From Lepraria neglecta (lineage: Eukaryota > Ascomycota > Lecanoromycetes > Lecanorales > Stereocaulaceae), in NCBI GenBank assembly GCA_033220425.1, contig CM065650.1:1364001-1428000 (forward strand): a stretch of DNA of 64,000 bases, in the 5' to 3' direction. This document shows, in pieces, positions 35,601 through 50,479 of the stretch; the stretch's first letter is position 1, and each line of letters starts with the position of its first letter. Made by a program: the position numbers and the translations under genes. A model generated the notes under the pieces. That model saw nothing but the letters and a program-made list of their open reading frames with translations. It did no database searches and was not told the DNA's origin.

Positions 35601-36692
35601 GAGAATAAACTTTCTAGTATAGAACCTAGGCCTAGCTTGGCCGGAGTCTTGGCCTAAGTAAAATTACTCTACTTACGTTTATTATATATAGTAATTATAA
35701 TTATACTAGAGATCGATAAATACTTAGTACTATTTATATTCGAGGTAACGGTAATTTAAAGTTATTATTATCGCCTATAGTAATATCTACTTACTAATCT
35801 CGACGAGCGACTTACTATAGCCTTTTATATATAGTCTTATCGAGTATAACTACTAGAGGCGTCTTTAGTATTATACGGTACTATACCCTATAGCCCTTCT
35901 TTACCCTAAGTTTCTTATACTATATAGTATATATAATCCCTAACCTTATACGTTATAGCTCGTCGATACCCTTTACCTTTATTATATATTCGTCCGCTAG
36001 TATATCTAGCTCTTATATATTATTATCCTTAGTAATCTCCTTATTAGGTATATTACCCTATTATAAACCTTTTATAAGTACTAGTTTTATTATATATATC
36101 TATATCTACTATACCTTATATTAGGCTTGCGATAGTATAATACCGCCGGAAGTTTCTCCCTTATCGATTAGATCCGATAGAGATAGGATTATTATATTAT
36201 CGCCCTAGTACCTTATATTTAGTAGGTACTTACTTCTTTAATAATCGGGATAATAATTACCTTTATATTATTATACTATCCTCTACTATCCTTATCTCCT
36301 ATATTAAATACTATATCTAAGTTTAATAAGATACCCTAGTAAAGAGTAAATAATATATCTTAGTAAAGATAAATCGAATAATAAACTATTCGACTATTCC
36401 GATCTATATCGCCCTTAGATCTATTAATTAGATTATCTCTATTACCTAATCGCTAACTTTATATAGAAGGACGAGAATATAGAATAGAGTTATTAATATT
36501 ACTTAAACTATCTATAAATAGGTCTATAAATTCGTTTTCTTTAGGATTAGTAGTCTTATCTATAAGGGTATATACTACGATTTCTACTTATATAACCTAT
36601 TAGATTTTCTCCTATCTACTCGGAGGGATAGTATTCTACTAGGAATTAAGTCTTTAGAACGTTTCTATATATTTGGGTACTATTAGTTTATA
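35600..36692. repeat. RIP-degraded DNA left of the palindrome
   Basis: AT-rich, CA/TG-depleted sequence. It continues the element of the left arm outward but has no partner in the right arm, whose homology ends near 63640. No motif is recognised. Confidence 0.5.
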
Positions 36693-38249
36693 TTTATTAT
36701 ATATCGTTAGGTATTATCCTATTTACTATCTACTACTAGTCCCTCGAACTTAATTATTCTCTTCTCCCCGTATTTATATTCCCTAATACTATATCTAATT
36801 ATTATTATAACTATTATAATAGTCCTCCTAGTAATAGGGTTAAATATATATTTAGTTAACCTTATTTAACTAAAGCTATCCTTCTAATTCCCGAAGAAAA
36901 TAGAGCTAATCGCCTTAACGATAATATCGGAATAGCCTTTACCTTTACCCTAGTATATATTTATTAGTAGTAGACGCGTATTAGGGATAATATAAACCTA
37001 TATCTCGTCCTAATAGGCGAAATGATTATCTTTTAATAAGCCTACTATAAATCTATAGGGATCTCTCTGCTTATTAAAGCTATAATAGTAGTAAACTATC
37101 TCTCGTACCTTCTCTATTATATATCCTCTAAAGTCGCCGATATAGTTATAGAGCTATATCGTATTAGTATAATTCTTGTATCTATAGGAGTAGAAGTATA
37201 TATAATTCGCGCCTCTTCTTATTCTAGGGTCTTCTTTATATTAGTATCTCTATAACCTAGTACTTAACTAAGGTTAGTAGCCAGCTTTCTCTATATCCTA
37301 CCTATTAGTTTACTAAATAGTATATTCTAGTAAATATTTAGCTATAGCGAGTAGCCTCCTATATCTAAACTACTTATAATAGTAGCCTTTATAAAGTACT
37401 TGGCCTAATCTATTATAGATTTATATACTTTAGTCGATATATAGCTAGACCTTCTATTTATTTTTCCCTAGAGAAGCTATATCTCTATATACTAGAGGGA
37501 TAATATACGTATTAAGGAAGATAAGGTTAAGGATATTATAGAGCGAGAGTAGGAGGTTAAGGATATCTTAGAGCGAGAGTTACGGGATAACTAGTTCCGA
37601 GAGGAAGGTAAGAGCGCTAGCGATATAGAAGGCCTCTTATATACGTTTAGTAAGGAGGATAATAACTATAACTAGTTAGCTAAGGTATTTCGCGCTATAT
37701 AAACTATAGATAGGTATAGATACCGTGCGTTATATTTGCGGAGGCGTGTAGATATCCCTCTCTAGACTATTATATCCATTATTTATTCGTTATCGTTTAC
37801 TACTAGGTTACTAAATATCGTTACTATTACTAGATATATCGCCCTAGTCTCTATAGTAGTCCTTATTTATACTATTAGTCTTAAAGTAATAGGGAAGGAA
37901 ATATACACTTAATAGACTATATACTTCTTCTCCTACTCTCTAGCCGTTATTCTCTTACTATAAGCTATACTAATTATATAGGGTAGATAGGAGCTAATAT
38001 TAATAAACTTAGATATAAAATGTAATTAGGATATAAAGGATATATAGATACAAGGAATAGCGAGAATAGTAGATTAAAATAAAGGGTTATTAGCGTATTA
38101 ATAGACTAGTATTAGCCGACTCGGTCTAGCTTAATCCGGCTTAGCTCGGCTTGGCTCAAGCTCCGCCCTAGCTCCGTCTAAGTATACTTAGGCCCTTATT
38201 ATTTCAGTTAATAGAATATATAATAGTACTTATATTAGTAAGTATATAT

Positions 38250-41200
38250 TCTATTACTATAACTCCTATTATCGGTAGTATAATATTTAGCCGAGACTAT
38301 TACTTATATTTTAGCCCGTCGCGGTTACTAATATTATTATCTAGATCCTCCTGAAAGTAGTCTATTAGAGTAGTATATCGTATTATTTCTATTGCTACGC
38401 GAAATAAGTCGGCCTTTAGATACTAGATACTCTTAATATACTATAGCTATATTAGTAATCTATCTTTAATATAGAGAGATACTTTATTAAGAGGGAATAA
38501 GGGTAACGATAGCTAGAACGCAGAGTAGTAATATACTTTAGGAGTCGAATATACTAGAGAGTATAGTTCCGCTACTACTAGAAAATTAGTTATATATATT
38601 AACTTCTCGATACTAGTAAGACGTCGCGTAAGAAGCTTCTCTAAGAATTTAACCTTACCGCTATATTAGTAGAGCTCGGCGGCTCGCTTATACTATAGAA
38701 AGGTCTTATCGTCTAGATACTACTTTAACTTCTACCCTTCGCTAATTATATAGGCTAACTACTATTCTCTTACCAAGTCTACTATATCTAGCGAATCCGC
38801 TAGACCGCGCAGTCGATTTACTATCCTAAGTACTATACGATTACCTATATACGAAGCTAGTCTATTTAAGCTACGTTTAATCTAGTCCTTTTAGCCTTCT
38901 CTCGCTTTTAAGTAAGGTCCTTAATAATACTAGTATAGAGGTCCTAGATCTTTTCCTTCAGCGGCGAGAGGATAATATATTATACTAGTTAGATATATAG
39001 GTCTAATAGTCTAATTAGTTCCTTACTAAATAGTAGGGTTTTATAGATTCGTCTATTAAGAAATAATAGTAGCGTTTTAGGTAAATACTCTTCTACCTCT
39101 ATAAGCTTAGTTATCTTTTAGGTAATAGTCTTATCCCGCTACTCTCTTTCCTTAATATTTAAATAGTTCTTAAATATACCTTCCTATCTCTCTATAAACA
39201 CTTATTAGTTCTTATAGTATTTAAATTTTCTTCTATAACTAGCCGGATCGTTATAGGTAACTTATAGAACCTATTAAATCGCTAAGGGAGGTATCTATAG
39301 ATATTCTTAAGAGGATATATTTAAATATTCGATTATTATTATAGAAGCCTAGAAGGTTTAAATAAGTACTAGGGGCAAGGTCTTTAAATTTATCTTTTAA
39401 GACCCCTAGTAAATTAGTTAATAGTAGTAGTAGCGTATTAGAGAAGATAGGTAATATACTATCTACTCTAGTTAACACCGTCTAGAGCTTATATATATTC
39501 GGTTCCGTAACTATTTTATATAAATTTAGAGCCGTAGTATAGAGTATATATATTTACTCTAGCTTCGGTTTCTAATCCTCGTCAATAACGATATTATAAA
39601 CGTCTTTAGCTACTAAGTACTAGTACTACTTTAGGTAGCTAGTATAGTTATTCTAGAAAGTATAATATTAATTTTGAAGTTTTTCCGATCTTCTTCGAAA
39701 GCCTTATATAGCCTAGATTATAATATCTCTCCGATAGATAGTTAATAGTATAGGACTAATCTTCTACTTCCGGCTATAAGTATATAAGATCTTCAAATTC
39801 TAGAGAGAGTATATAATCAAGTCTAGCTAGAGTAGACTGGGTCTATTAACTATCTAAGCTTCTTAGCCAAAGTCGGCAGCATTAGCTATTAATTTAATAA
39901 TCTTGAATAAGTTAATTAACTACTATATAGTATAGCTACTTGTAGAGATACTAATTACGAGAGGTAGAGGTAATATCGCTACCGCGTATTATGGGCGAAG
40001 CTAGGGCCAAGTAGTGGCGGAGCTAGCGACGACCTAGGGCGGAACCCTAGCTCGGGTCTTAGGCCAAGCTTATCTATAGCGACGACCTTATTCCTACAAA
40101 TGATAATATAGCTTATAGATATTGGTTTCGATTCGATATCTATTTGTATTAGAACCGTATAGGCTACTTCTAATAGAGTTAACCGCTATTGATATACTAA
40201 CTTACAGGGTTTAGCGCTAATAGTACCGAATTAGGCTAGTAACCTCTTATATATTAATACCCGTATCTAGTATCTTAATATCTTTAGGCTTTAATTCGTA
40301 TACTTTATTAATAAATATTAACTTCTTCTCTACCCTTACTATAACGGCCTTCTTATCCGGTAAATCTTCTTAGAGAAACTTCTATATAGTATATTCCCGC
40401 TTTTAGCCTATCCGATATATTCTCTTATATACCTACCTATCTATCCCTAAAGAGTAATAGATATCGAACTTAATAAGGTTATTAGCTATAGTAAGTATAA
40501 ATCCTACGGCTATAACTCCCGTTATCGCTATTAGAATATATAGCCGGAAGTCCTACTTATATTTAGGCTCGACGAGGTTATTATTATTAGAGTCGAGATA
40601 CTCCTAAAAGCTATCTACTAGGGCTTTATATATCCCTAGCTTAGTTCTACTATAGAAAAAGCCGACTATAATATATAATACTCTCTCGATATACTATAGC
40701 CGTATTAGTAATCTATCTTTAATATAGAGAGATACTTTATTAAGAGGAAATAGGGGTAAAGATAGTAGAGATATAGAGTAGGAATATACTTTAGAAGAAG
40801 ACGAATATACTAGAGAGAGTAGTTCCGCGATAATAGGAAAGTCGGTTATATATACTAACTTCTTATTAGAAGGGAGTATTCGTATAAGGAGATTCTCTAG
40901 GAAAGTAACCTTACTACTCCCTTTATAGACCTTAGTAACTTACTTATACTATAGGGATTTCTTATTATTCAGCTACTATTTTATCTTCTACGCTTCGTTA
41001 AATATATATACTAAACGCTATACCCTAACTAAATCTACTATACCTAGTAGATCTGCTAGTATATATAAGCGATATATTAATATTAGGACTGTTTTATTCG
41101 CTAAGAGCGGAGCTGTACCTAGGGAGCTATTCTTTACCTAGTCCCTCCGTGCCTTCTCTCGCTCCTTAGTAAGGTTATTAATAAGCTAGGTATAGATATC

Positions 41201-42330
41201 CTAGATCTTAGTCTTTAGCGGCGGCGGGGTAGTATATTCTACTATTTTTATATATAGGTCCGGTAGCTTAAGTAGTTCCTTACTAAATAGTAGGGGTTTA
41301 TTAGTTCGTCTAATTAGAAATAATAGTAGTATTTTAGGGAAATACTCTTCCGCCTCTAAAAGCTTATTTCTCTTTTCAGCGATAGTCTTCTCCTACTACC
41401 CTTTATTATTTATATTTAGATAGCTTATAAACGCCTTTCCCTATCTTTCTATAAATACTAATCTATAATTATAGTATTAGAATTTATCCTTCTTTAACTA
41501 GCTCGGTTACTCGAGATAAGATATAGAACCTATAAAGTCGCTAGGGGAGATATTAATAGATATCCCTAAGAGGAACTATTTATATAGTTAGTCGTTATTA
41601 TAGAAGCCCCGCAAATTTACTATTAAGTCTCTAATAAATATTATAATATTAGTAGTAGTATTTTTCTACCTATAGGCTTCGTTAAAGATAATACGACTAT
41701 AATATACCCTATATTAACTATTGAATTTTCTCCCTATTCGTTTTTTTCCTATAATTTAGACCTATATCTTCGATAGGTTTTTATTTATAAGTTTCTTATA
41801 AGACTATAGAGTCGTAATATAGAAGATACGAGTCTATCCTAGTTTTAGCTTCTAGTTATCGCCTATAATAATATTATTATAGTCCCTTTTATAATTAAAT
41901 TAGTATTACTTTAGGGCGAGGGGGCCTAGTTCTAGATTAGGATAATCTTGACCTTGTATTTCCCCCCGCTTTTTCTAAACGTCTTATAGATTTCGTTAAT
42001 CTATATACTAATATTTCCTAGAGGGATAATTAAAAGAATAGGCCCGCGCTTTAGCTTAAGCTAAGAGGTATATAAGGTTTCTATATATAGATAGGGAAAG
42101 GGTAGATTAGGCTGGCCGGGATAGACGATATTACTTAGCTCTTTATAGCTCTCCCCCGAGGGTTAATAGTACTTATAAGCTATTTCGCTATTCTTAACTC
42201 TCGATATATTAATTTTATACTATATAATATCTAGGAATATCTCGAAATAGTAGACGAAAAGCTTAGTAAATATCTAGAGTAGGCTAAATTAGCCTAAGCT
42301 CCGCCCTAGCTTAGCCTAAGCCCGGTATAA
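38250..42330 (-). repeat. Direct duplication of about 2.2 kb in the left arm
   Basis: 38250-39950 and about 40505-42280 are two same-orientation copies. For example, 38440-38570 matches 40690-40820, and the frame around 39251-39478 (minus) matches that at about 41500-41700. The right arm has one copy (about 60250-61960). The minus-strand frame 39251-39478 contains GFYNNNRIFKYILLRISID, corresponding to GFYNNDRLYK-stop-FLSGIPID at about 60955 in the right arm, so the duplicated block was protein-coding. The protein is not recognised. Confidence 0.75.
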
Positions 42331-45300
42331 GCTTTTATACCTAGGTATATAGAAGGGTATATACCTTGTCTAGTCCTATATTATTAGTAAGCTAACCTCC
42401 TTTATATTCGCCCCTCTTATAGAAAATTATCTAGAAACTTATAATAAGTTAATATTTATATAGGGTGACCTCGAGGCTAATAATATTAACTATAATAGCT
42501 TAATCGGTCTTATTCGGTAGATATCCGACGATTTTATAATCTCGAACCTAGTTATCCTCGTCCTACTACTTATAAAGTAGGGAATTCTATATTACTATAA
42601 ATCTAGATGAAATATTTGCTAATAGCCAAGTTTAGTAGATATAATATATACTTTTCCTATAGGGCTTTAGGATTATTATTATCCTCCTCCTCGCTATTAT
42701 CTATAAAAATCGAGCTTTTATTATTACCTATAGCGTTATCCTTATCGATAGTTATATTCTTTATACTAAATAGCGACTCTAGTAGCTTTAGTATTACGAT
42801 TAATAACTATAGAGTACTCTTATTTTCTTTTTTACTTCTCTCCTTACTACTTATATTATAGTCTAGATTAAAGGATAAGGAATAGCCTATATAACGTATA
42901 CGGCGTATATAGCGCGAGGGAGGATAGATAGTATCTTTATTATCTTTACTAGAGAGATCCTTCTACGGGGATAGAGTTCTCGGCTATTAACCTTAGTATA
43001 ATAGTAGCTTAGCTTTTCTAGACCCTAGAGACGTTATTCGCGAAGTACTATATAGGTCTAGGATAATTATAATAACCTACTATCCTTTGCCTATAAGCCT
43101 TCTATATACCCTATTACCCGACTATCTCCCTTAGACGAAGGAGCTTTCTTTTTAGACGCCTATACCTTAGGCGAGACTAGCCTAGATTTCTCCTTATTTA
43201 ACTTATATAATTTTAAGAGGTAGTAGGAAGAGAGATATAGATCTAATTATAGTATTAGCTTGGCCACGATATTATATAGAAAAGAATTATATACCTAGGC
43301 TAATCCGGCCTTCTACTACCGGTAAAAGGATCTAAAAGAGATTCTTATAGCGTCGCTAGCCTTATATATACTAAATAGTATTATAGAGATATCGGTCGTT
43401 TATAATAGGCTTTAGGGTCTTAAGTAGCCCGGTAACCAAGCGCTTATTACTATCTTTTATAAGATTATTAGCCTTAAGGAGTTCGAGTAATACTATAAAT
43501 AAGAGGTCACTAATCTCCAATTAGGACTCTAACTTCTAAACTCCGGGGTATTTTAGTATAGCGGCACTATAGGTATACTAGTAGCTACTATCAGGACGAC
43601 TACGGCGAATAATAATCCCTAGCTCGCTAATAGGTCGAACTAGCCCTTCGTAGACAGCCGGTAAGGGTATAATAGACGTAGACGTCAATCTAGAATACTC
43701 TGATATAGCTATTCTCCTATATTTAGATTTTACTTCAGGGTTAGATTTAACTCTAAGTCGCTTCTCTAAGATTAGGTAGAAGACTAGGCTTTTCCCGGCC
43801 TAGAGTTTCTACTCGTTAGTAGCGTTCGGGTTAGTATTTAAGTTATTAGCGAATTATTATACCTATTTTTTAGTAATCGCGATTAACTTAGTTTAGTTAG
43901 TAGATCGGTAATTAGGAATAGTTCTATCTTCTGGCTCTAGTAAACCGGCTACTCTAATCGCTAGCTCTAGCCACGCTATCTAGTTCCTCTATACTCTATT
44001 TTAGGTAGTATTATCTGCGAATTATAGGCTACTTATAATATATATCTTAGTAAATTATCTTAGGGGCTATTAACTCTAGTTAAAGCTTTAGAAGCCTAAT
44101 ATAGTATATAGGGTAAGGGGCTAAGATATAAAAGGTAAGGGATAAATAATTAGGCTTATCTAAGCTTGATAATAGTAGGTACTATATTATCTAGTAAATA
44201 TTATCGAATTAGAATATAAGTAGCGTTAGTAGTAGATAAAGGTAGCTAGTATTATCTAAGATTAATAAGAAGAGATAGAATAGTACGAAAGAAGATAGTA
44301 GGTAATAACTTTATTTATAAATTCACTGAAAATTCTACGCACTAAAACTACCGTATTATTTATAAATTTATATAAGGAGCCTAGTATCTAATTCTCTAGA
44401 CGAGAGTACCAAATAGTTACGAGTAGTTTACGAGCTTTAGGCTAATATAATATAGCGTATTATAGAGACGTTAGTTACGAGAGATAGAGATAATATCGCT
44501 ATTATATATTCTAAATAGAGCTAGAGCGGAGCTTAGGCCAAGCTAAGGCCTACCTAAGGCGAAACCCTAGCTCGGGTCTTAGGCCGAGCTTATCTAGAGC
44601 GACGATCTTATTCCTATAAATGATAGTATTCCTTATAAATATTAGATTCGATTCGATATAATATATATTTATACTAGAACTATCTAGGCTACTTAAGCTA
44701 AGGACTAATACCGATATAAAATATATAATTATACTAGAAGTATAAATAGTATAATAACACTCTAATCTAATATAACTACTTATATTCTATATTACTTATA
44801 GTATCTTTAATATCTTCTAATAGTAGTAACTACTCTATTTACTATCCCTTCACGACTAACTTTATTTATTAATCGTCTATATACGAAATACTAATATAAA
44901 TTATACTATAGATAACTATATAGCTGTCCGGTATATACGTATTTAGCTAGATTAGCTATACTATCGAGTTCTATAGTTTCTAGAGTCTTCTCTCTATCTT
45001 AAGTACTATTATCTTTCTATTTCTAGCCTCCTAGTATTATAAAGAGGCTTAAATCTAGGGCTTAAGCCTAGTACTAGTAGAGGACTTAAATTATACCTTC
45101 TCTTTTTTAAGGTTAACTAGAACTATAGTAGTATTAAAGATAGTAGAGGAGCGCGGGGATATAGTAGGGAAGGGCTTATTAGTATTAAAGATAGTAGAGG
45201 AGAGCTAGATAGGAAGACTTCTAATAATAAAGCCGTTAATAATAATATACTCTTATAGTCTATCTCTAGCGAATCTATCCTAGTACTATTTATATAGAGA

Positions 45301-46199
45301 TATAGTTCTAACTCTTTAAAGAGATTATCCTTAAGGCTTAAATCCTTTATACTTAGTTTAATATAAATCCTCCTATATAAATACTCTTCCCTTAGGCCTA
45401 TATTTAGTCGATCCTAGTTATTACCGCTTAACCTAAACTATAGGTCTATATATAGCTACTCTACTAGAGGCTTTAGCTCTCCTTACTACTCGGGTAGAAG
45501 GTAGTAAGTCTTAGGGACTATCAATAGTATCCCTAGAATAGTATATATATACTATTAGTGCCGTTGAAAAAATACTATATCGATATAGTTAATATCTTTC
45601 TAATTAGAAGGGATCTCTAGATAGGGAGGCTAGAACCGGGCGGAGTTCTCGAAAGTAATAGTAGGGAATAGATTTAGAGGGGCGAAATCGTCTATAGTAG
45701 TAGCTATATATAGGTCTAGGGACGAAGAGAGGGTATAGGATATATATTATATATACTCTCTATACTAGAACGACCAAATCCGGGATAGTAATAGAAGTAC
45801 TAGTTATTAGATACCTAGGCTAAGAGCTTAGGCTAAGAACTTAGGCTAAGTACCTAGGCTAGGAACTTACGCTAGTACTTTAGGGCCTAAACCCTCCTAA
45901 AGGCATCGCGTACTAATTCTTTATTTACTTAGTATACTTTCTATATTCCTCTATAGGCGATAGGAAGAAAGATAGCTTTCTATAGTAACTTTCTATTACT
46001 AAAGACCCCTCTACTATAACTAGATAATACGAAGCCTATAGGTTTATCTCTAAGTCCGGTAATAACTTAGTACTTATATATTATATTAATAAATACCTTA
46101 TAGTATATAGTATAAAGAGAAGGTAAATAGTTTATAATAAAGCTATTAGTATAAGAGAGGATTAAGTACTCCTCTATCTAGATATAGATATTAATATTA

Positions 46200-49100
46200 T
46201 TAATAACGAGACGAATAAAAATAGACTAATATTAGTCTCTATAATAGAAGAGGATAACCTAGTAACCCTTACTATTAGTAAAGGCTATCGCTATTAGTAA
46301 GATATACTAATAAAGATAGATACCTATTAAACCCGCGATAAATACCTTCCTAATCGCGCTATAGATATCTAGTACTTAATTAACGTCCTTATTAATTAGA
46401 ATTATAATATATTAGGTAGTAATAGGTAAGTAGGCTAGGGAACTAATTACTAATAGTAAAAAGGTAGATATATTCGTATAAGGCCCTAACCCTAATAATC
46501 TTTACTACCCCTTTAAGGGTGAAACCTAGTATATAATAGCCTAATAGCTCTTCTAAAATAAGTACTCTAAAGGGGGCGTAAATAACCTCGCTAAGAACCT
46601 AGACTTATAAGTAATTCGGCTATACTACGAGTTTAGTTCTATAGAAGAATAGTAAGGTAATATAGAAGTAGTTCTATAGAGGATCGAAGATAATTATTAG
46701 CTCGAGGAATCCTTTACTATTCGCTCGGATATTATTAGGGCTCGGTTACTAGAATATAATATACGCTTTCGAAACGTAATTAATATAGTATAGTTCCTTC
46801 TAGGACACAGGCCCTTTTAAGACTATTTAGTATATATACTAGTTTAGTAATTTAATACTAATAACGACTAGTTATAGAGCGAGATATATACTAATAACTA
46901 GTAGTAGGAGATATAAGAGAAACTGCTAGATAGAGTAATAGCAGTACTACTCTTATTATCTACCGATAAGATAGTACTTATATAGTACTATAGTAACCTA
47001 TCTATATAGCCTATTTATCTAATAGTCGGTAACCTAGATAAAGCGACGCGTATAAGCTAAACTCGGCCGGGGTTCGTACTACTAGGTATAATACTAGTAG
47101 TCAAGATAGGGACTAAGTATACCGAGTACCTAAAGTATAAGGTATACTATACCGTAATAGGACTTATACTAAAATATAAGTACTTAGGCCGAGTATAGAG
47201 GGATAGAACTCTAGCTAATAGTTAGCCTTATAGTATTAGAGTACCTATTAGAATTAGATATACTAATTATATATACGGATAGCTTTACTTAATAATACTA
47301 CCCTCTTATTTTAGAAATAATAGCTAACTATAAGGAATAAGTATTAATTACTAGGATTAAGAAGAACTAGTAGTACCTAATCTATAAAGTCCTACCGAAA
47401 GAGCGCGAAAACCTTATAGAAATATAGAAACCCTATATATACTAGGATATATAAGTATAAATCTAAAAATAGGTATAAAAAATAGTTCTAGAAGGGGGAT
47501 AAGGACTAGGTATATCCTATATAGAACTTCGTATAGTAATATTATATAGTTAATATCTATACCTATATAATATCGGATATTCTATATTAGCTACTAAAGG
47601 GTATTATTATAATATTAATATATTAGATTTAAGCTATTATAAATATCTCTATTACTAAGATAACTAAGAGAAGTAAATATAAAGGTAACCGGACTATTAA
47701 AGAATCTAATATAATCTTCTAATTAGATAAATAATTTCGGTAGGTACCGGTCTATAGAGGCCTTAAGTAATTTACCTACTTTAGTAAGGTTTAGTAGTAG
47801 ACCGGAAATAAATAGAAATAAATATTACGATAGTTAATATCGGTTATTATACTACTTCTAGTAGACTATACTCTAGCCGCTCTATACTATATATAGGTAG
47901 TCTTAGACTTTATAATAATAGCCTAGTATAATTATTATAATAAAGATACTTTAAGCTATATAAATTATATACTATATAGGATTAATAAGCTTAAAAGGGT
48001 ATTTAAGGAGTTATACCCCTAGGCGAAGGATATAGAAGAGAGATACTTTAATATTCTAAAACTCTATATAATAATATATTATATTAACTTTATTAAGAAC
48101 TATAGGAGTATAACTAGCTTTAATATATACTATAGAGAGGTAGTTTATAAATTCCTAGTAAAAGAATTCTTTCCCTAAACTAATAAAGGTAAAACCTTCT
48201 AATAGTAGATTTTACTCTATAATATTTATTAGTATAATATAGTTACTATAGTAGATATAATACTCTATTAAAAAACTATTATCTAAAACTAAGCTAAAGT
48301 AGATATAGAACTAGAGCTAAGTAAACCCTTATAAGACTACCTTAATCTATTATAACTAGAAATAGAGTACTCTCCGGTAGATATATATTACCTAGTAGGA
48401 TTAGCTGTTTCTTCTATAATATATAGGTAGTAGTAGTATATAGGGTAAGTAGTATCCTACCTAACGCTCGACGGTCTTATAGAAGCCCTAGTAGTATTCG
48501 TCTAGGAGAATTATAAGAAATAGGATAGGGTATTTTTAAGTAGTAATAAGCTAGATTAGTAGGAAGTAGATATAGAGTAGGCTTATAATCTATTTATAGG
48601 GCTCTATTCCTCTATAGTATATTAGAGATTAGATAGAAAGGATAGAGTAAACCCCGAAAAGCGAACGGAGGAGTATATATACTACTTATTAAATTAGCGT
48701 AGGAAGGCTAATAACTAGTAATAAGACTATATATAGATATAAGAGTATATAGTAGTAGAGGTATAAGGACTAGGTTATCCGAATAGGTAAGAATAAAGGC
48801 TACTAGGTTAACTATAATTAATCCTAACTATTCTTAATAATAAGAGATATAACTAGAATAGATATATAAGGAGATATATTAGAGCCTTTATCGAAGCCTT
48901 TCGCTAGTATAATAGTAGTAAATATAATAATATATATAGTATATTCGAAGTCGAGCGCTATCTAATAAATAATACGAGAAACCTATATAAACTGGGACTA
49001 AGGTATATATATAAGATATCTATAATTATACGAAGTATATATATAGTCCTATTAAATGAATAAGGGACTAGGATATTTATTAATAATTAGATTAATCTAG

Positions 49101-49900
49101 AATTATATAATATACTATTTAATAAAGACTAGAAAGCTAAAGGAATTTAAGAGGTAGATTATCTAGTAAGGAAGCTATAGTTAAATATAATAGTAGGTTA
49201 TTTATTAGGAAATAGAATAAGTAGTACTATAATAGTCGGATTAGAATTAAAACTAGGCCCAAGTTCCGCCCAAGTTCTACCCAAGCTTGGCCTAAGCTGG
49301 CTAATTTAACAAGTAGCTACTATAGATATAGGGTTACTAAGGGATACTATTATATATAGCGGAATAAATAAATTAAATATATAGCTCCGAAGTATATTAG
49401 GCCTTAATAGACTAGTTAAAGTCGGTATAGACTATAAGGAGAATACTAGTAAAGGGTAATACTATAATTACTAAGGAGGCTTAGTAATATTATAGGTAGT
49501 ACTTCCCTATATAAGTATAGATTACTCCTTATAATTATAACGTAATAGATAGCTAAACCGAGCTAGATATATATCTAGAGCGCGAATTATAAATAAGATT
49601 AATAATATAACTAATAGTACTATAGAAAAGATAATAGCGATAAAAGATCTATCTAGCGGATAGTCTATTGAGTATCTAATAGGATCTACTAGGTAGTATA
49701 TAATAGATAGAGATCTGCGAAGCGCGACGGTAGTAATAAGTCCTAAAGTTAGGCTAGTTAAATAGTCCCCTTATAGTAAGTCTCTCTACTATTAGTCTAT
49801 TAAAAGCCTTATATAATAGTAGTAATTCTTCTATAACTAACGCCTATATTCTTAACTATCTATATATACTAAGCTCTTCCCTAACTAAGGATAACCCCGT
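46200..49900 (+). pseudogene. Plavaka-type transposase in the left arm, RIP-killed
   Basis: Around 46930-47100 the plus strand reads VIAVLLLLSTDKIVLI, then PIYLIVGNLDKATRI and TRPGFVLLGIILVVK. This is the Plavaka VPVI-SDKT then PVYLTIGN-IRR core, also seen in the separate element at about 11990-12150. The order and spacing of blocks agree with that copy, but the sequences are diverged, so these are two lineages. Stops are again mostly TAG at Trp and Gln positions. The mirror copy is at 50480-54180. Confidence 0.7.
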
Positions 49901-50100
49901 AGTCTTTAATAGCGAGGCTACTACTATTCCGTAAGCTACCGCTAGCTCTCCGGATAATAGTAATAATATTATTAGATTATAGACATCGATAGGAGGTAGG
50001 AAAGTTAATTAGAATATCTATAGTATAGGTCTTATATTAGTAAAAGTATAATAGTAGAGCCGGCTTATAGGATAGGCAATAATCGTATATAAATGAAATC

Positions 50101-50282
50101 TCATTAGTAAATCGGGAGCGGCTCCCCAAAATCGGGCGTCACAAGAGGCCGGCCCCGGGCGCTAGGCGCTAATTCCGCATAGTCTCGGGCTAGTCGAGCT
50201 GGTCAAATATACGGTTCGAGTACTTCTACTGATATCGCTCCAAGTAATATACCTATTTGATACAATAATCGATACAGTAATA
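50101..50282. repeat. Palindrome spacer, GC-rich
   Basis: 182 bp between the arms. It holds the symmetric GGGAGCGGCTCCC, then GGCCCCGGGCGC, TAGTCGAGCTGG and AATATACGG, similar in order to the module at 35390-35600. It is far less AT-rich than the arms. It may be a terminal or tail repeat of the element that makes up the left arm, sitting where the inverted copy was joined. Confidence 0.8.
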
Positions 50283-50479
50283 GATTTCATTTATATACGG
50301 TTATTGCCCATCCTATAAGCCGGCTCTACTATTACACTTTTACTAATATAAGACCTATACTATAGATATTCTAATTAACTTTCCTACCTCCTATCGACGT
50401 CTATAATCTAATAATATTATTACTATTATCCGGAGAGCTAGCGGTAGCTTACGGAATAGTAGTAGCCTCGCTATTAAAG

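Larger units (their letters stand above)
36693..50100 (+). repeat. Left arm of a 27-kb palindrome
   Basis: It matches 50283-63640 in reverse complement. Paired positions sum to a near-constant value: 50100+50283 = 100383, 50040+50343 = 100383, 46801+53581 = 100382, and 38314+61998 = 100312 after private insertions cancel out. The arm holds a Plavaka-type transposase frame (about 46200-49900) and other decayed coding blocks. An internal direct duplication of about 2.2 kb is found only here. Differences between arms are mostly C/T and G/A changes, as expected of two copies mutated by RIP. Confidence 0.92.

Noticed and set aside
42607-42861. 84-codon hydrophobic open frame as a membrane protein
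   Set aside because: It is almost pure Leu/Ser/Ile from CTA, TTA, TCC and ATA codons, has no partner without stops in the other arm, and lies in RIP DNA.
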